In this document: positions 36,138 to 44,862 of the stretch, piece after piece
Layout: every line of letters starts with the position of its first letter
Numbering within the stretch: the first letter of the stretch is position 1
From: an uncultured Tenacibaculum sp.
GTDB taxonomy: Bacteria; Bacteroidota; Bacteroidia; Flavobacteriales; Flavobacteriaceae
Length of the DNA: 64,000 bases
Direction: 5' to 3'
Assembly: GCA_947501615.1 (NCBI GenBank)
Contig: CANMWK010000005.1
Coordinates: forward strand, 248,001-312,000
Position numbers and translations under genes: made by a program
The notes under the pieces: generated by a model
Database searches by the model: none
The model's input: only the letters and a program-made list of their open reading frames with translations
Told to the model about the DNA's origin: nothing

Positions 36138-36563
36138 TTAATAGTCAAATTCTCCACAGACTTTACTAAAAGGAACTTCCTTTATTTTATTTAAAATATC
36201 TTTATCTATTGGAAAAGCATAGTCTTCTTGAAACCAAATAATACAAAGGCTTGAAAACATTTTATCTTTATTTTTAAAAACATCATGGTGCCATAATTCT
36301 GCAACACAAGTTACTCTAGGTAATGAAGCAGGACTTCCAAATGGGTATTTTCCTTCATAATCAATTGGTTTTTGTTTCGGTTCAATCAGGTATGTTTCTT
36401 CTATCCCTGAAAACTCTTTTGCTTCTTTTTTTACCCTATTTATAATTCGCTCATTTAGTTTGTCAGTTGGAATTCCTTCTAATAATCCACCATAAGTATG
36501 CCATTGTTTTATACTTTTTATAGTAACATTTATATTAGTTTCTATTATTAGATCGCTATTCAT
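36138..36563 (-). CDS. Hypothetical protein
   Basis: 141 residues, no signal peptide, mixed alpha/beta. TYLIEPKQKPIDYEGKYPFGSPASLPRVTCVAELWHHDVFKNKDK is the most distinctive region, and the end reads FSKVCGEFDY. Size and context resemble small immunity-type proteins, but I recognise no family. Confidence 0.6.
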   Translation of the reverse strand: MNSDLIIETNINVTIKSIKQWHTYGGLLEGIPTDKLNERIINRVKKEAKEFSGIEETYLIEPKQKPIDYEGKYPFGSPASLPRVTCVAELWHHDVFKNKDKMFSSLCIIWFQEDYAFPIDKDILNKIKEVPFSKVCGEFDY

Positions 36564-36577
36564 ATTTTTGAAATTAT

Positions 36578-36618
36578 AACTTGTTTTTTTCTTAGTTTTT
36601 AATTGTATACAACCTGTT
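36578..36618. other. Short attC-like site (S11)
   Basis: 41 bp: AACTTGTTTTTTTC at the left, TTGTATACAACCTGTT at the right, with GTATAC inside the right arm. The left flank TTATAAC and right GTTGCC fit the pattern only loosely. Confidence 0.5.
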
Positions 36619-36624
36619 GCCTTT

Positions 36625-37341
36625 TTATTTTATTTTTTCTTTTAATAATTCTTTTACTATTCTCTCAAGATATCCTTCGTATTTTACTTCACATTCTAGA
36701 CTTTTATTTCTGTCCTTTAAATTAGAATTTATTTTCATTTTATTATTACCTAAGAAGCTTATTCTTATCTGGGGTGAATTTTCATCTATGCCGTGCCTTC
36801 TCGATCTTGATAAAATAAAAACAGATAATTGAGTTCCAACTCTAAATAATTCATCTAGTTTAAAATTTCTCATTTCTTTAATCAATCTTATGGCATCTTT
36901 ATCTTGTTCACAAGGTTCAATCAATAACCATTGATTATAGCATTTTTCCAGTACGTTCCAACTTTCTATGAACTCACCTTTTATTCCTTCTCCATTTTCA
37001 TAATATTTTGCCAGTTCATTAAGTTCTATTTCAGGAAATCGAGTTTGGATTTTTGATGGCATTGATTTTTCTAACACCCAGTCCATTATTATTTTTCCTT
37101 GTTTTTTAATGTCGGTACTTGAAATTTCAAAAATTGGACAATCATCCCATTCAAAAACGTATTTTGGAATTTCATTAAAAAAAAGTGGGTAAATTTTACA
37201 ACTTCTATCTTTATCTTTAAATTCAATATTGGATTCAAACATAAAGTCAGGTTTAATAGTTATTTTATTACTATCTATATCAAGTAATTCATTATAATTT
37301 TTATTGAGCTCGGATTGTAAAAGGTCTAATTCTTCTTTCAT
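36625..37341 (-). CDS. Hypothetical protein
   Basis: 238 residues, soluble, acidic N-terminal coiled segment (ELDLLQSELNKNYNELLD). The middle contains KYVFEWDDCPIFEISS and the end YEGYLERIVKELLKEKIK. No family recognised. Single-gene cassette, GTTGCC on the left and GGGCATAAC on the right. Confidence 0.62.
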   Translation of the reverse strand: MKEELDLLQSELNKNYNELLDIDSNKITIKPDFMFESNIEFKDKDRSCKIYPLFFNEIPKYVFEWDDCPIFEISSTDIKKQGKIIMDWVLEKSMPSKIQTRFPEIELNELAKYYENGEGIKGEFIESWNVLEKCYNQWLLIEPCEQDKDAIRLIKEMRNFKLDELFRVGTQLSVFILSRSRRHGIDENSPQIRISFLGNNKMKINSNLKDRNKSLECEVKYEGYLERIVKELLKEKIK

Positions 37342-37371
37342 TTAAATTTAGAATTCTGTTTAATTGGGCAT

Positions 37372-37418
37372 AACTTTTACTGAGTGGTGAGTGCTTTGCA
37401 TACATTAGACGACGTGTT
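37372..37418. other. Short attC-like site (S12)
   Basis: 47 bp: AACTTTTACTGAGTGG at the left, GACGACGTGTT at the right, with GCTTTGCATAC in the middle. The outer stem is weak, but the right boundary GTTGTGCG pairs with CGCACAAT at 37959, the other end of the next cassette. Confidence 0.62.
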
Positions 37419-37938
37419 GTGCGTTCTTTTTTTTGTTTTTAAAGTAAGTTTTGAATTCGTCTTTTAATATTCCACTGGCGTGATGTTTTAAACCAAAAAA
37501 TCTTTTTATTCCATAAATAATAGTTTCCATTGAGTTTGTCCACGATTTATACAATTCTTTACCTCTTAAATTTTCTGGATAAGCAAAAATAATTTTATCC
37601 TGTTCCCAGATTTGTTCCAAGTTTAACTTCTCTTTTAGTTTTTCCATAAACTTATCAAAACCTTGCATTTCTTCAGATTCATAAGTCATATTAAAATAAA
37701 TTGGTTTTTTGTCTTGTAAAATGAAAATTATAAAAAAAGAGTCATCATCTCCTCTCATTATATTCCCAAAAGCGACACCTAATACTTCACTATATTTTAA
37801 ATCCCAATTATAGTTTACTAAATACCTTTTTGTTTTAATGAATTTCGTTTGAGTGTCATTTACATAAAACCCTACATCATGTTTTTTGATGTATTCCTCA
37901 TTTTCTTTCCTTAATTTTTCAATTAAGTTTTTACTCAT
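37405..37938 (-). CDS. Hypothetical protein
   Basis: 177 residues, soluble, basic C-terminus (FKTYFKNKKKNAQHVV). Mixed alpha/beta with NYNWDLKYSEVLGVAFGNIMRGDDDSFFIIFILQ. No family recognised. The last codons run into the recombination site, so the C-terminus is partly site-encoded (the stop overlaps the GTGTTG boundary). Confidence 0.62.
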   Translation of the reverse strand: MSKNLIEKLRKENEEYIKKHDVGFYVNDTQTKFIKTKRYLVNYNWDLKYSEVLGVAFGNIMRGDDDSFFIIFILQDKKPIYFNMTYESEEMQGFDKFMEKLKEKLNLEQIWEQDKIIFAYPENLRGKELYKSWTNSMETIIYGIKRFFGLKHHASGILKDEFKTYFKNKKKNAQHVV

Positions 37939-37963
37939 TTTATCGTTTTCTTAAATGACGCAC

Positions 37964-38134
37964 AATTTTGATTATAAGAAGCGTAGAGCATCGGGTTGAA
38001 TGACTAACTCCACGATTATAACTAAGCTAAATATACTATTTTGTGTTTATCTTCAATATTGAAGCACCAAATTTTATATTTTGTGGGATAGCGGATTAGT
38101 CCAAACCTTTCGTTCAATCACTTATCATTTTGTT
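37964..38134. other. attC-like site (S13)
   Basis: Left CGCACAAT then TTTGATTATAAGAAGCGTAG; right CACTTATCATTTTGTT. Its body (AACTCCACGATTATAACTAAG, CAATATTGAAGCACC) is that of the 45875/60682 family, but the promoter-like box is weakened to TATATTTA on the minus strand. Confidence 0.75.
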
Positions 38135-38170
38135 AATTACTGTTGTTTGATTTATAAAATTCATTTTTTT

Positions 38171-39427
38171 TTAAACACTTAAATAGCTATTGTTTTTATA
38201 CTGTGTTGTGCCTCGTTGTCTTTTCAATTTTCGAATTATAAATCGAATAAGTAAAATTAAAGTTATTATGATGGCTACCAATACAAGTCCAATAATAACA
38301 TATAATTTAGGCATGTTATTTGGCCCAGTCAACAAATAAAATTGTAAATTCTGTCCCAATTCATCTCCATATTCTGAGTTTGTAAAAAGAACAAAACCCC
38401 AATCTTTTTTCGTGTCAATTACGAAATATGATGTAAACCCTAAATTATCACCTGCGCCTGTGTAGATATTCGTAAAAGGAATATCGGGATTGTAAAATCC
38501 TAAAGTGTAATTTACATCAAAGTCATAACTCAATTCTTTAATATGAGAATGCACTTTGAACATTTCTCGATAAGTGCCTTTTTGTAATCCATCCTTACTC
38601 ATCAAAGCAATTAACCATTTTGAAAAATCAATAGCTTCAGAGTGAGCTGACGCTGGTGCTCTAAACAGGTCTCTTAATGTTCTGTCAGGGTCATTCTCTT
38701 TATTAACCCATTTTCCTTTCTTATCATACGGTTCAGCCTTATGCTTTTTTGCGTAATTATCTTGAATAAAAACAGTATGCTCTAAACCAAGAGGTTTTGC
38801 CACTTTATTCTGAAATTCATTTTCCAAACCATCCCAATCAATATTGTCAATTTGTTTAAGAACTTTGGCTAAATATTGATAACCTTCTCCTGAATATAAA
38901 TAATCTGTTCCTGGATCGAAACTTATGAAAAGTTTCTTTTCGGGATAATCTGTTCTCCAATTCGGAAACCCCGAACGGTGACTCAAAACCATCCTCGCTG
39001 TTATTTTTTTGTATCGTTCATCATCTTCAATATCTGGATATGGCAAATATTCATATAATGGTTTGTCCAAATCTAACTTTCCCTCATCTACATACTTCAT
39101 TACAAAGTATGCAAAAAGAGGTTTAGAAAGTGATGCTGCTTCAAAAATTGTTTTGTCATTTACTTTAATAGAGTCTTGTATATTAGCATAGCCATAGGTT
39201 TTATGATAAACAACTTCTCTATCATTTATAAAAGCGATTGACATTCCAGGAATGCCAAGCTCTTTCATTTGTTGAACTAGATAGTTGTCAATTGTATCTT
39301 TTGAAATCCCAAACCCTATGTAACTATCTATTTTATTATTATCTTTAGAATTGCAACCGAATACTATTAGAATAGTAAAAATAGTTATTATGAATTTCAG
39401 AAAATGTATTTTCATTGCATTTTTCAA
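38171..39427 (-). CDS. Serine hydrolase, beta-lactamase/D-Ala carboxypeptidase fold, with C-terminal membrane anchor
   Basis: 418 residues. The signal ends in a lipobox-like IVFGC. PF00144 features: FEAASLSKPLFA (SxxK), YLYSGEGYQYL (YSG, a common variant of YxN), SHRSGFPNW, YTGAGDNLGF. A C-terminal membrane helix (LYVIIGLVLVAIIITLILLIRFI) is followed by a basic tail, so it may be held in the inner membrane as well. Fourth of five such enzymes in the array. Confidence 0.88.
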   Translation of the reverse strand: MKNAMKIHFLKFIITIFTILIVFGCNSKDNNKIDSYIGFGISKDTIDNYLVQQMKELGIPGMSIAFINDREVVYHKTYGYANIQDSIKVNDKTIFEAASLSKPLFAYFVMKYVDEGKLDLDKPLYEYLPYPDIEDDERYKKITARMVLSHRSGFPNWRTDYPEKKLFISFDPGTDYLYSGEGYQYLAKVLKQIDNIDWDGLENEFQNKVAKPLGLEHTVFIQDNYAKKHKAEPYDKKGKWVNKENDPDRTLRDLFRAPASAHSEAIDFSKWLIALMSKDGLQKGTYREMFKVHSHIKELSYDFDVNYTLGFYNPDIPFTNIYTGAGDNLGFTSYFVIDTKKDWGFVLFTNSEYGDELGQNLQFYLLTGPNNMPKLYVIIGLVLVAIIITLILLIRFIIRKLKRQRGTTQYKNNSYLSV

Positions 39428-39436
39428 ATGAGGTAC

Positions 39437-39562
39437 AATGGCTTCGTAAAGCCGTCTTTTATGGGAAAGTTAGCGAATTATTTCGGATCTAGCAAGAGCC
39501 ATAGGAATTTCGAGTGGATTCTGACGGAGTCGAATCTGCCGTAATTGTGGTTATATATTGTT
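39437..39562. other. attC-like site (S14)
   Basis: Left ACAATGGCTTCGTAAAG, right GTGGTTATATATTGTT. Nearly the same body as 53183 (GAGTGGATTCTGACG, GTCGAATC, CGTAATTG), in the same orientation. It adjoins the inverted cassette 39560-40357. Confidence 0.82.
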
Positions 39563-39624
39563 AGCTATTATTAAACACGCAACCTTTTTTAAGTTTTATC
39601 ATCTACTTGATAAATAATTATTTT

Positions 39625-40194
39625 ATGAAAAATATAACTACAACTCTATTTTTAATTTTATTAAGCATATTCATTATTAGCTGTGATAGTAGTGATGATG
39701 TTGAAAATGAATTAATTCTTGACACTCTGAAAAGTAATAATGGATTGTCTTTTAATGAGAATTTAGATAAATGGTATGAACTGAAATCTGAAAATGGAAG
39801 TTTCTACACCTATAAAATCAAACGGAGTTCTGTTTTTGGCAATACTGAGATTACAACTTTTGTTGTGCAAAATGACAAAATAGTATCACGAAATTTTGAA
39901 TCATATACACCAAATTTTGATAATGAAGACTTTGAACTTATATTAACAAATAGTTATGAGGAAAATGAATCAAATTTAGGAGAAAATACAAACGGTGCTG
40001 AATTAAAATTAATTGAAGATTATTATAATGATTGTTCTTCAGAATACCTTATTGTAGATACAACCAATAATATTATTACTTTTACAACAGCTGATTCAGG
40101 AATAATTACAAGTTGTGGCTATACAGATGAAAGGTGTTTCGATGATTGTTTTATTGGGTATTTTATTTCTGATTTTGAATGGAATAAACAATAG
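39625..40194 (+). CDS. Lipoprotein of an inverted cassette, function unknown
   Basis: 189 residues from the ATG at 39625; an in-frame ATG at 39607 would precede the signal peptide by six residues. The lipobox IISCDSSDD gives a lipoprotein. Four clustered cysteines near the end (CGYTDERCFDDCF) suggest disulfides. Unlike every neighbour from 40 kb to 47 kb it lies on the plus strand, and its 3' site (40197-40357) is inverted with it. The cassette ends are GTTAGCTATT and AATAGTTAAC. Confidence 0.75.
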   Translation: MKNITTTLFLILLSIFIISCDSSDDVENELILDTLKSNNGLSFNENLDKWYELKSENGSFYTYKIKRSSVFGNTEITTFVVQNDKIVSRNFESYTPNFDNEDFELILTNSYEENESNLGENTNGAELKLIEDYYNDCSSEYLIVDTTNNIITFTTADSGIITSCGYTDERCFDDCFIGYFISDFEWNKQ

Positions 40195-40196
40195 TT

Positions 40197-40357
40197 AACA
40201 ATGGCTATAAATTAATACGGGAAAAAAAGTTAATGTATTTTTATAATGTCCGCCAAATCTTTTGATTTGGTTTTAAAACAAAATAAAAGTTTTGGCTAAG
40301 TGCTTAATCGGAAATTAATTGCTTTTTAATTCCCGTACTAATCATAGCTGAGACGTT
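40197..40357 (-). other. attC-like site (S15) in inverted orientation
   Basis: Its reverse complement matches the family at 51711 and 59654: TTAGTACGGGA, CTTAGCCAAAACTTTTATTT, CCAAATCAAAAGATTTGGCG, CCCGTATTAATT. On the plus strand the order of blocks is reversed relative to those two. Confidence 0.85.
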
Positions 40358-40369
40358 GTGTGTATTTTT

Positions 40370-40771
40370 TTATTCGGTTTCATATTCCAATTTATGAAGC
40401 TCCAAAATTTTGTCAGTCAAACGATTTATTTCTTTTCGTCCTTTTAGTTTAAAATCCGCAAAGAATAATAGTCCGAAAATAGTCAGCGGAATTGGTAAAA
40501 TCCAATTTCCATTAATCAAAGAAACTATTATGGTCACAATTCCAAATCCGATTAATATTTTTCCAGCAATATTCATTGGCGACTTAAAATCAAACTTCAA
40601 GTTATAATTTCCATTTTCATTTATAATTCCGATTAACCTGTGATTGTTTGGAAAGCGCTTTGGCATTAATTCAAACTTTTTGGGTCCTATATAGCCAGTA
40701 TAAAATCCGTTCACAATTAATTTGTTTAGGATTTTTAAATTTTTATCAGATTTTGTTATCGTTTGTCTCAT
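40370..40771 (-). CDS. Hypothetical membrane protein
   Basis: 133 residues with a central hydrophobic hairpin of two membrane helices (IAGKILIGFGIVTIIVSLI, WILPIPLTIFGLLFF) and soluble ends (YIGPKKFELMPKRFPNNHRLIG). No family recognised. Cassette ends GTTGTGTGTAT and ATACATAAC. Confidence 0.65.
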   Translation of the reverse strand: MRQTITKSDKNLKILNKLIVNGFYTGYIGPKKFELMPKRFPNNHRLIGIINENGNYNLKFDFKSPMNIAGKILIGFGIVTIIVSLINGNWILPIPLTIFGLLFFADFKLKGRKEINRLTDKILELHKLEYETE

Positions 40772-40787
40772 TGCTCAAATTATACAT

Positions 40788-40848
40788 AACGGTCTCGTAT
40801 ATACTGCGTGACCAGCTTTTGCTGGGCATGACTGTCATATACAATGTT
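40788..40848. other. attC-like site (S16)
   Basis: 61 bp: AACGGTCTCGTATATAC at the left, GTCATATACAATGTT at the right, with a CAGC-4-GCTG hairpin in the centre. Typical size for a classical attC. Confidence 0.85.
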
Positions 40849-40859
40849 ACCACATGTTT

Positions 40860-42875
40860 TTATTCCTTTATCCATTCAATCAATTTTCTTTTGTCAACAA
40901 TTGACCAACTGTGAGGATGTTTTTCGCCATTAGCACGATAGCCCTTATTTTCAGTTTCAATTAATTCAAATTGATTCCATTTTTTTTGTTTTAAGTCTTT
41001 TGCAATTTGTTCTATCGAATAAGCATTGGTGCTTTCAAAGTCAGTTTGTCTATTTTCCTTCCACCATAGACTGTCGGGTTCTGTATAAAATCTTAATTTA
41101 TTGTTTTTAAGATTATTTACACTTGTGTGTTTATTTTTAAATGTAAATGGAGCTACTTTCTGTATGTTATGCAATAGCGAATCTTTGGTGAATTTTTCTT
41201 CAAAGTAATTTATAATCCATTTTGGTTCTGCGAGACGTTCTTCATCAAAGTTTGGATTTGAAACATCCTTTATAGAACTTACATATAGTGCATGTAAATC
41301 TATAGGCGAATCAACTATAAAAGTACCTTTTGGAGTAATATTCATTTTATTCTGATATAGATAATTTGAAAGTGTTAAGGCTACATTTCCACCAATCGAC
41401 ATTCCGCCAATGTAGATATTTTCGGTTTCTAAATGGTTTTCGTTAAAAATGGTATTTAGTTGTTTTGCCAATTCTATTGTTGTAGTATCATCAATCCATA
41501 GGTGACGATTAAAATTCATAAACAAAACGGAAATTTGATTTGCAGTAGCTGTTGTAATTATGTCAAATTCTTCTTTTGTTTCTTTGGCAGTTGAAGCGCC
41601 TCCAGGAAATAAAACTAGAGTTGCCTTTGAGTCTTTGACCTTGTATAGCTCGTATTGTTCGTTTACAATGTGTTCTGTAGAATGAATTTTTGAGGTCAAT
41701 TCAGTTGTTATTGTGTTTAGTAAACTTTCAATAGTATTCATCTTTTCATTTCGCTCTAATACACAGACTGCGATTGAAGCATCTAACTGCGGTATATAAA
41801 AAAACATTGTTCCCCAAAAACCACCATGTCCTAAACTTTGCAAACCCTTTATTGTAGCATCAGCAATACCAAGCCTGTATATTTTAGGTACACCGTCTGT
41901 TGTTGCAACATCTGTTTTGATTAGGTTTAAAAAATCCTTATTCTGAATAATTTTTCCGTTGAAAAGGTCGTAAGAGAATTGTGCAAGTTCTTTCATATTT
42001 GTAGCAATTCCACCGCCACCATATAAATCCCAAGAAATATCTTGGTCGTAGGAATCCCAATCGAAGTTTAATTTGCGTTCGCCCCAATTTTCTTCGTTCC
42101 AATATTGATGCACAAGTTCCTTTGTGTGCTTTGGTTTTTCTTCCAAGGTTGGAAACCAAGTATTATTATAACCTAATTCATTGTATTTGAGTAATTCCTT
42201 TATTGCTGTATAAAATGGTTTTTGGGTCTTTTGTTCTATAACTTCTGTTGCAAGTAAATAGTTAACATCAGCATATTTAAACGTTTCTTGTGGATTTCCT
42301 AAAGGTTCGCCAATTTTGGTTGCGAGTTCTAATTGTTCGTTTCTCGTCCATCGATATTTTGGGTTTTTATTAATAAACTCAAAATAATCATCGTTTACAT
42401 AATCAGCAATACCACTTGTATGAGAAAGTAGGTGTTTGATTTTGATTTTATCAAGTGCGTAACCATCATTCTTGAAGAGAGTTGTTGTTTTTTCTGATAG
42501 ATGTTTTTCGATTGGGTCATTTATATTTAACTTTCCCTTCTCTTGAAGTCTTAAAATTGTTGCTGAAACGTAAGTTTTAATACTACTTGCAATTAAAACT
42601 GGTTCATCTGGTAACAATTTTATTTTTGAATCTTTATTTGAGTAGCCTGCACTTCCGCTCCAAGATATTCCGTTTTTTGGCGATTCGATATGTGCTATCA
42701 TTCCTATTGATTTTGGATTTGCTTTATATATCGAATCGATAATCTTTTGAAATTGTTGAACTTCAATTTTTGGGCTTTCTTCGGCAATCGTTTTTGTTTC
42801 TTTAGAATTTTTACAACTAAAGAATAGGAGGCCAATTAATAAATATAATAGCTGCTTGTTGTCTACTTTTATCAT
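40860..42875 (-). CDS. Serine hydrolase (PF00144) fused to an alpha/beta-hydrolase domain (lipoprotein)
   Basis: 671 residues, about twice a single-domain enzyme. The lipobox LLFFSCKNS gives a lipoprotein. N-terminal half: IASSIKTYVSA (SxxK), FKYADVNYLLA, SHTSGIADY, LGHGGFWGT. The C-terminal half (about 400-671) is an alpha/beta-hydrolase-like domain: LVLFPGGASTAKE (oxyanion region) and YIGGMSIGGNVAL (GxSxG elbow). Two hydrolases in one chain suggest sequential cleavage of one substrate; this is inference. Start overlaps the upstream gene by 4 bases (ATGA), in a three-gene cassette. Confidence 0.88.
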   Translation of the reverse strand: MIKVDNKQLLYLLIGLLFFSCKNSKETKTIAEESPKIEVQQFQKIIDSIYKANPKSIGMIAHIESPKNGISWSGSAGYSNKDSKIKLLPDEPVLIASSIKTYVSATILRLQEKGKLNINDPIEKHLSEKTTTLFKNDGYALDKIKIKHLLSHTSGIADYVNDDYFEFINKNPKYRWTRNEQLELATKIGEPLGNPQETFKYADVNYLLATEVIEQKTQKPFYTAIKELLKYNELGYNNTWFPTLEEKPKHTKELVHQYWNEENWGERKLNFDWDSYDQDISWDLYGGGGIATNMKELAQFSYDLFNGKIIQNKDFLNLIKTDVATTDGVPKIYRLGIADATIKGLQSLGHGGFWGTMFFYIPQLDASIAVCVLERNEKMNTIESLLNTITTELTSKIHSTEHIVNEQYELYKVKDSKATLVLFPGGASTAKETKEEFDIITTATANQISVLFMNFNRHLWIDDTTTIELAKQLNTIFNENHLETENIYIGGMSIGGNVALTLSNYLYQNKMNITPKGTFIVDSPIDLHALYVSSIKDVSNPNFDEERLAEPKWIINYFEEKFTKDSLLHNIQKVAPFTFKNKHTSVNNLKNNKLRFYTEPDSLWWKENRQTDFESTNAYSIEQIAKDLKQKKWNQFELIETENKGYRANGEKHPHSWSIVDKRKLIEWIKE

Positions 42876-43708
42876 AGGTAAATAATTAGTGGTAATTCTG
42901 GTCTTAAATCAAAAGATTTTTTCTGGATATTATTATCAAAATATAGTTCCATTGAATGTTTCGAACCATTTTTGATTTCAATATTTTCAATGTTATTTAC
43001 AGCTTCAATGGTTTCTGTTTTTAAATCTAAATCAGTTGATGTAATAATAATATTTGTAATCTTTTTTGCTCCGTTAGGATGTTTAAAAAACGCCTTCCAA
43101 TAATCATTATCAGTAGGAAAGTTCTCTAATTCAGATAATGATTCAAATGTTCCTGATTTAATTTCTGGGTAGATTACAAAAATTGAAGGTTCATTGATAT
43201 TCTTCTTTGAGTTTTTTGCAGCATAAATATTTGCATTACTCTCCATCCAATTTTGATGATATTTAACTGTTTTAAAGGGGATTTTTTCTACGCTATAGTC
43301 ATTTAATTTTAGAGCTATACTAAAAGGTGCTGCACCATTCTGGTTAAACTTTGCTCTTTCTGGAAAATCTAAATTCTTATTGATTTCATTGTTTTTACCA
43401 AATTCAGCGTAGTCATAAACAAAAATTAATTCTAGATAACCATTTAAAAAATAGAAATATCTTCCTGCTGTTCCTTGTCCGTGATGGATTTCTGAAAGTG
43501 AATCGGGTACAGAAGTAAATCCAATGTCAACTAATTTCTCTTTTGCTTTTTTGGGGTTTGTTACCCAAATATTTAAGTGATCTATTTCTATATCTGCTTT
43601 AGTGTTCTTTTCGGTTTTATCTTTTACTGTGTTGGTATATCTCTGGTTTTTACAGGAAATAAGTCCAAAAAATAGAAAAAGGATTATTATGTGGTTAAAA
43701 TTATTCAT
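42872..43708 (-). CDS. Glyoxalase-like (VOC) domain lipoprotein
   Basis: 278 residues. The lipobox GLISCKNQ gives a lipoprotein. IDHLNIWVTNPKKAKEKLVDIGF, then HHGQGTAGRYFYFLNGYLELIFVYD, matches the glyoxalase_3/VOC pattern with candidate metal ligands His and Glu. The second half forms another beta module (TNIIITSTDLD). Translationally coupled with the hydrolase downstream; both are secreted, so they may act on one extracellular compound. Confidence 0.8.
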   Translation of the reverse strand: MNNFNHIIILFLFFGLISCKNQRYTNTVKDKTEKNTKADIEIDHLNIWVTNPKKAKEKLVDIGFTSVPDSLSEIHHGQGTAGRYFYFLNGYLELIFVYDYAEFGKNNEINKNLDFPERAKFNQNGAAPFSIALKLNDYSVEKIPFKTVKYHQNWMESNANIYAAKNSKKNINEPSIFVIYPEIKSGTFESLSELENFPTDNDYWKAFFKHPNGAKKITNIIITSTDLDLKTETIEAVNNIENIEIKNGSKHSMELYFDNNIQKKSFDLRPELPLIIYL

Positions 43709-43847
43709 TGTAAAGTATGCATATTTAGATATTACGTTATCAGTACTGAATCAGTTTAAATTTTGTTCACGTTGCTGATTTGTTTTTGAAATCATGTTAA
43801 CCACATGATTATTCTTTGGGCCAAGTAACAAATGAAAATTATATGTT

Positions 43848-44285
43848 TCATATCGATGAGTTTATTATGATTTTTTCCAATAGTATAAACAGGGTTTCTA
43901 TTTCTTTTTTACTCAAGTTGCTTAGTGCAATTGCTCTATTTTTAGAGATTATGGGAATTGCTAATGCTAACAATTTTTGTCCTTTTTGGGTTGCTTTTAA
44001 GTCCTTTCTTCTTCTATCGTTTTTATTTTCATCTCTTCTTATCAAATCTTGCTTTACCAAAATTTCAATCATTCGGGTTATTGAAGCGACATCTTTAAAT
44101 AAAAGTTTCGCTAATTCTACTTGACTGACTTCCGGATTACGGTCAATCTGTAACAACAGAAGGATTTGGTTTATTGTTATTTTGTATCCTAGCTTATTCA
44201 AATTAGCCTGTGCCATAGTTCGGTAACATTTTATAGCCTTTTCTATTTGGTAGAAAATGGTTTCTGATGGAAGTTTAAATTGCAT
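43848..44285 (-). CDS. MarR-family transcriptional regulator
   Basis: 145 residues with the MarR winged-helix layout: ITINQILLLLQIDRNPEVSQVELAKLLFKDVASITRMIEILVKQDLIRRDENKNDRRRKDL, including the typical R-N-x-D-R-R wing. It lies in the same cassette as the two genes downstream (gap 139 bases), and a perfect palindrome overlaps its promoter, so it probably controls the cassette and itself. Confidence 0.93.
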   Translation of the reverse strand: MQFKLPSETIFYQIEKAIKCYRTMAQANLNKLGYKITINQILLLLQIDRNPEVSQVELAKLLFKDVASITRMIEILVKQDLIRRDENKNDRRRKDLKATQKGQKLLALAIPIISKNRAIALSNLSKKEIETLFILLEKIIINSSI

Positions 44286-44302
44286 ATGAGTATATATTGA
44301 TA

Positions 44303-44327
44303 CAAATATAATTGATATATCAATTAT
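44303..44327 (-). promoter_or_regulatory. MarR operator overlapping a TATATTTG promoter box
   Basis: ATAATTGATATATCAATTAT at 44308-44327 is a perfect 20-bp palindrome. On the minus strand TATATTTG (44310-44303) overlaps its end, 17 bases before the marR ATG. A dimer bound here would block the -7 element. Confidence 0.75.
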
Positions 44328-44422
44328 ATAGAAATTGTTTTATTATTAATGTTTGAAAAAACTACATTTTTATTAACTGGATGGCTGTTTAGCCTTTATT
44401 CAGGATAGGTCAAATGTGTGGT

Positions 44423-44862
44423 AACGTTCCAACTAAATAGTGTTACTTTAGTTTAATGTAAATTTAGTAAAAATGACGGGTTTTAGTTCGTCAGTGTGAT
44501 TTTTCCAAGTGGGAAAATCCGCCTGCAATGCTTTTTAGTTATTGTTAATGCGCGTTTTTTTTATCAGCTCGAACCATTTAAATATGCGCAGTAAAAAAAA
44601 TCAATTTTTCATTCAGATTCCGTCCTGTTTTACTGCCTTAAAAGCACAGAGAAAGTATATAAGATTTCACAGGTCTTCAATCAGTCAAAAAGTTTATAGA
44701 TTACCTAAAAAAAAGCGATTTTTTCATCTGCTTTACTCCGAAAAACTCCATTCTGCTTATTTTCTCATCGCTTTTTTTTCTTTGTATTAAGCACTAGACT
44801 TTAAAAATTAGCCTAATTTATCCGCTGTTATTTCATTAAGCTTTATTATGCGCTTTAACGTT
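44423..44862. repeat. 440-bp unit A1: attC-like site plus ORF-less cassette
   Basis: Site 44423-44546 (124 bp: AACGTTCCAACTAAA ... TAGTTATTGTT), then an ORF-less cassette ending GCGCTTTAAC at 44857. Internal stems seen in all copies: AACTAAAG/CTTTAGTT, GATTTTCCC/GGGAAAATC, GCAGTAAAA/TTTTACTGC and a long AAAAAAGCGAT/ATCGCTTTTTT hairpin. A1 has single-base changes (TTACTTTAG) and an inserted T in the GATTTTT stem. Confidence 0.9.

Noticed and set aside
44542..44790. 82-codon open frame in unit A1
   Set aside because: Different frame from that in the other copies of the same repeat; composition of untranslated A/T-rich DNA.
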